A DNA stretch of 37,081 nucleotides from Tieghemiomyces parasiticus (taxonomy: Eukaryota > Kickxellomycota > Dimargaritomycetes > Dimargaritales > Dimargaritaceae). The position numbers and the translations under genes are program-made. The DNA lies in the NCBI GenBank assembly GCA_027575765.1, contig JANBPT010000417.1, positions 1-37,081 of the forward strand, given 5' to 3'. Of the stretch, positions 21,760 through 30,356 are shown piece by piece. Numbering within the stretch: position 1 is the first letter of the stretch; each line of letters starts with the position of its first letter. The notes beneath the pieces are model-generated. The model was not told the DNA's origin, searched no databases, and was given only the letters and a program-made list of their open reading frames with translations.

Positions 21760-22730
21760 ATGACCGTTACCCACATTTCCGCGCCAGTGAACAGGCCCAC
21801 CGCCGATCCACCAGCAGCTACCGCATTGACCTTGCCGACCGCCCAGGGTGACGGTACGGTGCGGAACGGAACAGTCTGCTTGTTACCCGACCTGATTGGA
21901 ATCACACCCTGGCAACGCGTCCTCCTCTGGGCCAACGGAAACGTCCAGCGCATTTTAAGGTACGAAAAGGCCGCTCACGGAGCCCTGCTTTAGTATTCTT
22001 TCGCATCGTACCAACGCACCCTCCACCGCCCCACCTTGCTCCTCCCCTCTTCACGCACCCGCCCACACGTAGCGCCTACCACAACCAGCCTCTGCGCATC
22101 CACGTACTCCGCAACGACCAGGTACTAGAGCGGGCCAAGTGGCATCTCGAAACCCACCAGCCGGACGCCAACGCCCTCTTACTTGACCGGGAAGTCCAGC
22201 TCCTGATCGGGGACCGCGTAAGTTGAAGTCTGACACCCGGTCTAAATGCAACGCCGCACCCTCAATCACCTATCTAATCCGTGCGTTTCCTCGACCACCC
22301 CCTTCCTTTCGATCCCAGTCCATGTGCCGAGCGCAGTCCAAGGTGGCCATTAGCGACGCGAGCTATGAGCGCCTCTTCATTGAGGAAGGTGTTGGCATCG
22401 GCCAGCTGTTCCAGTAAGTGTAAGGGCACTGTTCCTGCGTGCATGCGGGCGCCACTAGTGCCCCTGGTACTCCGTCCTAACCCGACACTGTATCCCCCAC
22501 ATTCACTCCCGTGCCCCCTATTCTGCAGCTATTCCAAGGTCGTGCCGGATTTCCATCTGGTCCGGATTGGCCACCACCCTGATGGCTCCTTCTGGCGACT
22601 CTACACATTATCCGTTCCCGGCGTCCACTTTGAAATTCACGAACACTTTTCCGCTGACGTGTTCCAACTAGACACTGCGGACGAACGGACCGGTATATCA
22701 GCCGCGACCCCGAACTCCGACACAATCTAG
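21760..22730 (+). CDS. Chorismate lyase-like (UbiC/DUF98 superfamily) protein
   Basis: Four exons (21760-21959, 22073-22217, 22319-22413, 22529-22730) encode 213 aa; the three introns (113, 101, 115 nt) join in phase. Recognisable segments are WANGNVQRIL with SAYHNQPL across the first junction, then EVQLLIGDR, VGIGQLF, and FWRLYTLSVPGVHFEIHE. These match, as I recall it, the pattern of the chorismate-lyase-fold DUF98 family. Bacterial UbiC removes pyruvate from chorismate to give 4-hydroxybenzoate, but DUF98 members lack that assignment in fungi, so no reaction is claimed. No targeting signal is evident. It is convergent with the DODA-like gene, with 173 nt between stops. The family call rests on remembered motif patterns; gene structure is firm. 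Confidence 0.78.
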
Positions 22731-22903
22731 CGGCCGGCAATGACCCACGCCCCGATTCAATTTTCCGGTCTGCTGCCTCTCAACGCTTAATAGATATACC
22801 ACCATCTAGAGACTAAACGTCGTCGACAATGTATCCTTTATATTGTGGTCCCAGAACAGGAGGGTTGGTGTACACATGGAACCGGCGGGTTGCCCGGGTC
22901 TGG

Positions 22904-23281
22904 TCAGTGGTGGAGTCGCCGCAGGACGTCCAGGTTGATGGGCATCTGCTCACCAATCCAGATGGCGTAGATACTGTGGTCCGCAACGTCGTCGCCGGTG
23001 TGTGGGTGCAGCAGGATTGAAAGGCCCCTACGGTTCAGCGTCAACCAGGGCACGACAACACCAAACTCCTCGGGCGTGCCGATGATACCCTGGAACATAC
23101 CCGTCGCGTGTGGTCCGACCGGTCCTCTGCACAGACCAAACAGGCGCAGGTTGGGAAAGGTCTTGGCGATATGGGCGTGGAACTGCTGGGCAATCTGTGT
23201 CTGGTCGACATTTGTATGGTCAAAGTAGACGTGGATATCGTAGGCCGCGATCGGGCTTGGAAAGATTGTTGCGGAGGCCAT
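22904..23281 (-). CDS. DOPA 4,5-dioxygenase-like protein (Dopa_45_dioxygen family)
   Basis: One exon encodes 125 aa, the usual compact size. The histidine pattern of the family is visible: YDIHVYFDH (H17, H22), a GPHATGMFQ segment (H58), and LHPHTGDD...DHS (H92, H94, H102). WLTLNRRGLSILLHPHTGDD is the most recognisable stretch. In fungi such as Amanita, the related DODA opens the catechol ring of L-DOPA to make betalamic acid/muscaflavin. Most fungal homologues have no known substrate, so ring-cleaving oxygenase is inferred. The fold is a small iron-binding ferredoxin-like type. The start ATG at 23281 is preceded by a TATA-like sequence 163 nt upstream. Confidence 0.9.
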   Translation of the reverse strand: MASATIFPSPIAAYDIHVYFDHTNVDQTQIAQQFHAHIAKTFPNLRLFGLCRGPVGPHATGMFQGIIGTPEEFGVVVPWLTLNRRGLSILLHPHTGDDVADHSIYAIWIGEQMPINLDVLRRLHH

Positions 23282-24421
23282 GTTGGTCGCAAGAGCAGGT
23301 GGGCCGTCAGTGGAGTGGTGGCTGGGATGGTAGACTCATCGGAGAACGACAGGCGACCGTCAGTAAGACGAGGTGAGGGGCACTTAGGGTTGGCGTATTA
23401 GACTGCAGCGGTGAGAAACTGGCAAGTTGGATTTATTGGCCCTCTTTATAGGCACGAGGTCAGGGGGCTTGCCCTAGGGTAGTAGGGAAGGGACAGTGGA
23501 GGGCTGACAAATCGCCCGGCTTGGACAGTCCTAAAGAGGGTTGGGTGCAGGGCAGATCACCTCAGTCTGTTGGCTGGTCCCTCTCCCATCTTACATAATA
23601 TTGGACGGGTTAGGGGTAGAGAATGGGTTTATTTTATATCCCTTGGGAGAGGGGAGGGAGGAGGGCTGACAAGCATCCCACCCCACCCCCTTGCGACCCG
23701 CCCAATTCGCCTGCGCGCGGAAGCGGGAGAGATAATACGAGCGTGATTGGTTACCCGATTAAATACTTAATCTAACGGGAGGGGGGCAATGCGACATGGG
23801 GAAAGGTGGGGGGGGTAGACTGCCCGTCACTATGGCCAGTTGTCAAAAACAAATGACATGCCATTCAGGCTGAGAACCCGATGGATAAGGGTGAGTGCAG
23901 AAGTGAGTGAGGACCGACTACAGTGTAAATGGGCTAGGGCGGACAGATTGCATTCGAGCCGGGCAAGTAGGACAGAGAGGAATAGAGGGTGTTTCTAGCC
24001 ACCGTCATCTACTTGGACATCTGATAGATAGTGGTGGACGCGCAGGGTCCGATAAGCTAGGGTCACGCCACATAAAGGTACCACCGGCTATTGGTATGGG
24101 AACCCCATCATTACTGGATCATAGCAAGCGGCGTTCCAAGCTGTCCAAGGTAGACGGTTCAGTGCGGGACCCTCGGTTCCGAAGCAGGCTGACCTGGCCT
24201 TGGCCCAAGTGGTAGGGTCCGTGTCAATGACCCTAGAAAATCTCGAATGCCACCCCGCGGGGCGCGGGAGGCCGAAAGGGTCCGTATAGGTGAGTATTTC
24301 CAAGGCGTGGACACCCGGTATGTGCTGGGCGGCGGAGGCCACCTACGGAGGGAGGAGGAGGGACCGGTGGATAAGGGCCCAGCACACGCGCGCACCCGTG
24401 GGGAGTAAGGCAGGCTGGAGT
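23282..24421. other. Intergenic stretch, no gene recognised
   Basis: This 1.1 kb contains the DODA-like promoter on the left and the 3' flank of the RecA-like gene on the right. Short open frames are unconserved. Confidence 0.55.
23444..23450 (-). promoter_or_regulatory. TATA-box-like element upstream of the DODA-like gene
   Basis: The minus strand reads TATAAAG about 163 nt before the start codon, with GC-rich flanks. Confidence 0.45.
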
Positions 24422-25279
24422 CTAAACGAGATCCCGTCCATACATGGCCACCAAACGGTCTACCGTATAACGGTTCTCCGGTAGGTACGCGCCGGCGGGA
24501 TATCCGCCGGCGGCATGACTGGGCGCCGGATCGGTCGTGGACTGAACACCGGTCAGTAGGATTTGGCAGGCAAGGAACGTATCACGCCGGCGGATCTGGT
24601 CGAGTCGGTCAAGTAGGAAGGCTAGCGTGCGCAGAGCAGACACCGATGTCGCCGCCTCATCTTTACTCACCAGGTCCGGAAACCGGTGCAACAGAATCAG
24701 AGCGGGCGGGGCGGCGGTGTTGGCGGTTAGGGCCATCAGGGCGGCCTGAAGGGCGGTGACGCTCGGTACGTAGTGGACCACCACGGCGCTCAACCGAGAG
24801 GCATACGCCGGGCGGTTGAACAGTTCCAACGCCGCGAGAGTGGTACGGAACGCCGCGTGCCAGACCGGTCGATCCCAAGTGAAGACGATGAGCCGTTTGG
24901 CGGGCTCGGGCATTTCAGACACGGCGACGGGTAGGCCAAACTGCCCTCGTGGCGGCCCGCACGGTGTCGATTGGGACCCGACACCCTTAACAATGTGGTG
25001 GGCTGGACGCCACCGCTGGAGAAAGGAGGGGTCGAGCGCGGCGCGAATCACCAGCTCACATGCGAACTGGTCGATTTCACTGGTGCGATGGGACGGTAAC
25101 TGGGGGTATGGACAAGGGTGAGGAACGGGGTCGACATGGCGGCACGCACGGGTCTATTGCATATTAAATATATATATGTGTACCCCGGCTGCCCGGCGGC
25201 AGCCAAGTCAGTTCACTTACGTAGATGTGGTACCGGTGACGAGGCAAACCTGGGCCTGAAGACCAGCGTGGTGCAGCAT
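24422..25279 (-). CDS. RecA-like fold protein with degenerate P-loop (possible SWSAP1/Shu-type recombination factor)
   Basis: Two exons, 25279-25221 and 25079-24422, give 238 aa with a 141-nt intron (GTAAGT donor, CACCAG acceptor). The alternation of strands and helices resembles a RecA-like core: AQVCLVTGTTS (9-19) running into EIDQFACELVIRAAL, then RLIVFTWDRP (82-91), LSAVVVHYVPS (116-126), PPALILLHRF (144-153) and ACQILLTG (190-197). The Walker A position reads GTTSTEID, without the GK[ST], and the Walker B strand ends in His-Arg instead of Asp. This resembles non-catalytic RecA paralogues such as SWSAP1 or Shu proteins, but I claim only the fold. Caution: a better polypyrimidine acceptor lies 15 nt upstream and would use another frame of exon 1 (ending HRYHIY); the exon 2 protein is the same from EIDQF onward. 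Confidence 0.6.
24490..24512. repeat. Perfect 9-bp inverted repeat inside the RecA-like coding sequence
   Basis: Arms CGCCGGCGG and CCGCCGGCG flank GATAT, inside codons for a Gly/Ala-rich segment of the RecA-like protein. High GC makes chance arms likelier; I assign no function. Confidence 0.55.
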
Positions 25280-26292
25280 GGCCGAAGTGCGAGTGGTAGT
25301 GATGGCGACGAAAGCCGTCACAACCGGTGGCGGACATGGGACGAGCCGGAGCAGGGACAGGGTGGTGGATACAGCCCGCCGATCGTGGACACCCCTTCCT
25401 ATGCGACCCACTATCGCAGTGAAGCCTCCAGAGGGAAAGTTGGACTGCGGCACTGACCAGCACAGCTGCTCGCCAATTGAACCACTCTCCCGCCTACCCC
25501 CTACAAACCTCGGGACACCAAACCATCACGTGATATAAGGATAACCTTCCGCCTCGAGCACCTCGTTGCTAAACTGCGAACCTTCATTTTTTTTTGTCTT
25601 TTTTTATTTTATTTTATGAGGCTACCAAGCCCAAGTCTCACCCGCAGCCACCAGTAATGCTGACGCGCGGGCCTTTGGCTACGGTGTCCAACCCGCCACT
25701 TTTCCTCCCGTTCGGCGGTCAAATTACAGGCGAAAATTTTTGAAGGTCTCTCTCTACCTCAGAGCGGTTTTTTTTTGGGGACTACTTGCGTGCCTACGGA
25801 AATGGTCCGGGCGGGAGTGGTGCTGGACTCATGCCTGCAAGTCGGCTCCTGCGGGATTGCGTCTAGGGTGGACGGAAAAAAATGACTACCTCGCCTTGGT
25901 AACAGGCCACCCGGTGGCTAGACTGCAAGGTGGGCAGGCAGTGCAAAATTACCAGGCAAAGCGCAACATTGTAAGAGAGAAAAAAAAACGATGAATCCAC
26001 GGTGGATAGTCTAGTACACTCGAGGCTGTGCTGCTCGTTTACCAACTATCTGCCCCCTCTCGTTCTACAGCTTCCAGATTCGGATTTACGCAGGTTTCCC
26101 TTGCACAGTTTCAACCCGCCCTTGCCTTTTCTTTTGGTCTAGCACACCTAGCTCCGCGCTCTAGTCAACTACGTACCCTACTGCTCATTCAAGCCACCTC
26201 GCTTGGCTCCACTCCGTATCAGGGCATTTCAACACGGCCAGGTCTAGCTACGCTGGTTTTCTCCACAGGCTAAATTTATATTAACATTCACA
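25280..26292. other. Divergent intergenic region between the RecA-like gene and NOP1
   Basis: About 1 kb between divergent genes. It includes a T-rich block (about 25586-25616) and an RRPE-like element. The left edge depends on the unsettled first exon of the RecA-like gene. Confidence 0.55.
25732..25744 (+). promoter_or_regulatory. RRPE-like element upstream of fibrillarin
   Basis: The sequence GAAAATTTTTGAA contains the core of the ribosomal RNA processing element known from yeast ribosome-biogenesis promoters. It lies about 550 nt upstream of the NOP1 start; conservation in this lineage is unknown. Confidence 0.3.
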
Positions 26293-27515
26293 ATGGGTTT
26301 TGGTAAGTAGTGGTGCTCAGGCGGTATACAAAGCAGTGCAGTGGATCAGGGAGGGACGACCCGATCTGCCCGGCCCCCCTCCCTGGACCCGCCCCGGCGG
26401 TATATCTCACATGGCTGGGTATCCACGTGCATACGACTAACTTTTCGAACCATTTTGACCTACCCCCTCCATCGCTTTACTAACTAGGTGATCGCGGTGG
26501 TTTCGGTGGCGACCGGGGTGGTCGCGGCGGCGGCCGTGGCGGTTTCGGCGGTCGTGGTGGTGGCCGCGGTGGTTTCGGCGGTGACCGGGGCGGCCGTGGC
26601 GGTCGCGGTGGCGGTCGTGGTGGTTTCGGCGGTGACCGTGGTGGTCGCGGTGGCGGCCGTGGCGGTTTCGGTGGCGACCGGGGTGGTCGCGGCGGCGGCC
26701 GTGGCGGTTTCGGCGGCGACCGTGGTGGTCGTGGCGGTCGGGGTGCCCCGCGCGGGCGTGGGGGCCGTGGGGGTGCCCGCGGTGGCGGTGTCAAGGGCGG
26801 TGCCAAGGTCATTATCGAGCCTCACCGGCACCAGGGCGTCTTCATTGCCCGTGGTAAGGAGGATCTCCTGGTCACCCGCAACCTCGTCCCTGGCGAGGCC
26901 GTGTACGGCGAGAAGCGCATTTCGGTCGATGGTGCGGACGGTGAGAAGATTGAGTACCGCGTGTGGAATCCTTTCCGCTCCAAGTTGGCCGCCGGCATCC
27001 TGGGCGGTTTGGACAACATTTATATCGCCCCTGGCAAGAAGGTCCTGTACCTCGGTGCCGCCTCTGGCACGTCTGTTTCCCACGTGGCTGATATCGTCGG
27101 CCCCCAGGGCCTGGTGTACGCCGTTGAGTTTTCACACCGTTCGGGCCGTGACCTAATCAACATGGCCAAGAAGCGCACCAACGTTATCCCCATCGTGGAG
27201 GACGCCCGTCACCCCCACAAGTACCGCATGCTGCTCGGGATGGTTGACGTGATCTTTGCCGACGTCGCCCAGCCTGACCAGGCCCGTATCATTGCCTATA
27301 ACGCCCACCACTTTTTGCGTAACGGTGGCCATATTGTCATTTCCATCAAGGCCAACTGTATCGACTCGACAGTGGACGCTGCCAAGGTGTTCGCCAGCGA
27401 GGTGAAGAAGTTGCAGGAGGAGCGCATCAAGCCCGAGGAACAGCTCACACTCGAACCTTACGAGCGCGACCACGCCATCGTGGTGGGCACGTACCGGCCT
27501 GCCCCCAAGAAATAA
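26293..27515 (+). CDS. NOP1: Fibrillarin, box C/D snoRNP 2'-O-methyltransferase
   Basis: Two exons, 26293-26302 and 26488-27515, encode 345 aa. The first exon holds only ATG, GGT, TTT and one base; a GTAAGT donor and the TACTAACTAG acceptor restore GGT. Residues 4-100 form a GAR domain of Arg/Gly/Phe/Asp repeats, which drives nucleolar condensation. From about 105 the fibrillarin fold begins ([12 protein letters not shown]). The SAM site follows: [20 protein letters not shown], then [17 protein letters not shown] and [13 protein letters not shown], and the C-terminus ends PAPKK. It methylates rRNA ribose guided by C/D snoRNAs in the nucleolus, with Nop56/Nop58 and Snu13. The methyltransferase domain is complete; catalytic Asp and Lys residues appear in place. 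Confidence 0.96.
26496..26744 (+). repeat. GAR-domain coding minisatellite (six units)
   Basis: Six imperfect tandem units of 42, 30, 51, 42, 42 and 42 bp, each starting with a GGYGGTTTC codon set, encode the [18 protein letters not shown] repeat of fibrillarin. The two odd lengths differ from 42 by multiples of 3, so the reading frame is preserved. Such tracts vary in length by slippage. Confidence 0.85.
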
Positions 27516-27880
27516 GGATGTTAGTCACGTACGCGGCTCAAGCTTTGTGCCCTGCTGGGCCGACACCGGTCCGTTTATTTTAAATGATAACAAGATCTGC
27601 AAGCCCTTGGCGCATTTATGGCCCCCCCTTCTTTCTACGATCCTCAACCGTTCCATCCTCTCCTGCCACTCCCTCACATCGCATTGTTCTCGTGTGTTTC
27701 TCCTCTACAGCTCCATACTCGTTTTTCCTTTAGTATAGTTTGTTATAAAAATATCTTGTTTTTTATTCGGATGAACAACTGTACGCCAATTTGAAAGTTC
27801 CATGCCAGAGTTGATGCTGGCGATAGATTAAAACATACCACAGCACGAGGGTCATCATGGGCAGGGCCAGGGACCTTATA
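27516..27880. other. Convergent intergenic region between NOP1 and DOM34
   Basis: This 0.36 kb holds the 3' ends of two genes that face each other. It is AT-rich with several T runs and no gene. Confidence 0.65.
27762..27767 (-). terminator. Polyadenylation-signal-like AATAAA for DOM34
   Basis: The minus strand reads AATAAA about 115 nt past the DOM34 stop. Confidence 0.4.
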
Positions 27881-29899
27881 CTATCCCTCATCGTTTTCGT
27901 CACCGTCATTGCTGTCGCTCTCCAGGTCGGGAATTGGAAACTTGAGCATGGCCGCGACCCCGGTCAGCTGGGACAACTGCTCGCCCGAAACGTGGTGTGA
28001 CGAAAAGATGTGCACTTTACCACCGTCGGCGCGCACCGCCTCGGCCAGTGCAATATAGCGTTTGCGCGTGGCAATGTCGGCCGATCGAAATAACGCGTCC
28101 GTCACCAATAGCCGGTCAATGGCCCCCTGTTCGTTGGCCCGCGCCACATGGTCGTAGCCGTAGAAGGCCCGGTCCTCGTCGTCGTTCAGCATCTTGTAAA
28201 AGTCTTCGAGGGCCCGGGTTTCGCGCGAGGCCTTGGTATCGGCCAGACGTGCCCGCACCGTCGGGTCCTGGATGACCTCCTGCAAGGCGTGCTTGTGACC
28301 GCTAGAACAGTGTACCAGCAAAAACTTGTACTTGTTTTCAAAGATGAGCTTCAGCCCGGATTTCTGGGGGAGGTGGAGAGGATTGGCCAGTGGGAAGGGC
28401 GGGGTATGAATAAGCTGTGGATCAGATTGGTTGTGGGTAGCCAGGGTAAGGCTAAGGAGCACTTGGAGAAGGTAAAGGTAACCCAGGTAGGGGGAAGGGG
28501 TGCGAAGCGTACGGCAACGCTGAGTAATGGCCACCTACTGTAGCCTGGTCCATGACGTAGGCAAAGAATTGGTCCTGAAAGCGGAAGGAATGATTTGGGG
28601 GCGTGGTAATGGTAGGGTGGGGTTAGCGGGTGGTGTGCAAAAAGGGGAGGGGTGGTGCAAGCCGCTGCGCTAAGCTGAAACCATGTGTGAATTATAGCCC
28701 CCCCTGTGCGGCCTACCTTGGTGAAGCCCGGGCTGGCGATGATGACTGCTTTGATAAGGGTTAGGTCGATGTGGAGTAGCATGGCCTTGAACACTTGGTC
28801 GTAGAACCGAACCATCCCCTAAGGCGGGGACATGGGAAGGGGTGAGCATTGGAACCAGTAGTAGGAAGGTTAGAGGCGGGTCAGTCTACGAGGCGCAAGA
28901 AGGCGAAAATGGGGCGGGGGAGGTGGTTCCATAGGGCTCCTTTCCGGGGCATCACTACATTACCTTTTCGTAGTCTGTGGCCGAACCCTGACGTTTGCGC
29001 GGTACGGGTGTTTCAATACGCTGTCGTACCACCGTCATGTTTTGCGTTAAGAGGCACACGTTGGCCAACCCTAGCGGGTAGGGCAAAGTTGCAACGAAGG
29101 GGGGGGGGGCAGGGCGGCGGGTTAGTCGCGGCTGTAAAAAATATTTGGCCGCGGCAGCCCAGCTCGAGACTGCAAACTAGGAATACGGGCCTTACCTTCC
29201 TGGAGCACGATGGCGCCCACCTCGGCGCGCTTAGAAAGGTCGCAGGCCTCGTCGATCTTGCCCAGCGTGAAGAAATCCCACTCAGCCTTGGCCAGGGTGA
29301 AATTCTGACGCAGTTCCAGGTCTAGCGTATGAAAGGCGCCCAGCTATCGGGTGGCAATTGTTATAAGTTTGGAGGAGGAGGGAATGAAGACGAGGTAAGG
29401 TCAGTGCGCCCACAAGTCCATCGATGCCTCCTACCCAACGCCATCGTAGCGTAGGGCTCGGCCTCGCCCTAGTAACCCACCTTGATGTGTTTATTCTCCT
29501 CGACATTTTGGCCGTTGACATGGAGAGTGGAGGCCTGGCTATCAAAATCGATGGCCGCGATGACGATGGTCACCTTGGTGCGTACACGGGAGCTTGCCAC
29601 GGACCCGGTGGATGATTCGGTGGTGACCCGGCTGCGGTGAGTTGGTAGGTAGGTAGGACGGAGGGGAGGGAGTGAGGAGAATAAGCGCAACCGGGCCATT
29701 CTGCTACTACGGCGGCATACGGTAACTTGCCCCGGAATCGTGCCAATGTATGGCCAGATACCTACCGGACCGTGCTGGCCTTGAGACGGTCGCCAACCTG
29801 GAGAATGTTGTAAATGTACCACATGTCCTCGGCCTCCTCGGGACACAGGGTCACGTATCCCGTGCGGTCCTTTTCAATATGTTTGGCAATAAGCTTCAT
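27881..29899 (-). CDS. DOM34: Dom34/pelota, ribosome-rescue factor
   Basis: Seven exons (29899-29766, 29631-29481, 29343-29196, 29070-28964, 28818-28717, 28574-28539, 28363-27881) encode 386 aa, nearly the 385 aa of human pelota. Exon 1 gives [20 protein letters not shown] with EDMW, exon 2 ESSTGSV and AIDFDSQAS, exon 5 [10 protein letters not shown], exon 7 [27 protein letters not shown] and [17 protein letters not shown]. These span the Sm-like N-domain and the two eRF1-like domains. It lacks the peptide-releasing GGQ of eRF1. With Hbs1 it enters empty A sites of stalled ribosomes and splits them in no-go and non-stop decay, in the cytoplasm. The tail is acidic. It is divergent from SER1. 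All six introns are 125-175 nt; exon 2 ends with a weaker GTGGGT donor, exons 1 and 6 with GTAGGT, exon 3 with GTAAGG, exon 4 with GTAATG and exon 5 with GTAGGC. Confidence 0.94.
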
Positions 29900-30356
29900 G
29901 GTCGGGATGCATCTAAATAATGCGCAATTGCATAAATGAAAAAAAAAGGTCTATGGTGTCGAATCCGGGCGCAGGAGCGCCCGGCCGCAGAGCTCTGAAC
30001 TGTAATTATGCGGGGGAGGCAGGTACCCTTACGTCAAACCAGGCTGTGGCTGTTCTTAGCGCCTTCCCCCTTTCACTCTTAAACCTCATAGCGAGGGTGA
30101 CCTAGCAGGCTGGCGACGGTAAGAGGGGGCCGTGATTCTTGCCGATGGGGGGGAGGGGGGAGGGGTCCTTTGCCCAGCTACTCACCAGTCACCCCGGCCT
30201 TTTATGTACTGCACCTTCATTCCCACCCGCTCTCCCCTCCCTCTATCCCATTACGCTATCGACTCTACCCTACCTTCGTACCGGCCCCCTTGCCCCGCAA
30301 CCACCTTCTCCACCCGTCCCAGGCTCCCTCATCCCCATTCTTGCTATCCGCTCGCC
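29900..30356. other. Divergent promoter region between DOM34 and SER1
   Basis: This 0.46 kb separates divergent starts. It holds a perfect 8-bp hairpin near the DOM34 side and a long pyrimidine-rich leader before SER1 (about 30190-30350). Confidence 0.65.
29965..29984. repeat. GC-rich inverted repeat in the DOM34/SER1 divergent promoter
   Basis: Arms CCGGGCGC and GCGCCCGG flank a four-base AGGA loop, 66 nt upstream of the DOM34 start. It could be a dyad operator-like site or an RNA hairpin in a leader; function unknown. Confidence 0.7.

Noticed and set aside
26484..27083. Minus-strand Thr/Ala-rich frame over the fibrillarin GAR region
   Set aside because: It is the complement of Gly/Arg codons, with no independent start, motif or splice evidence.
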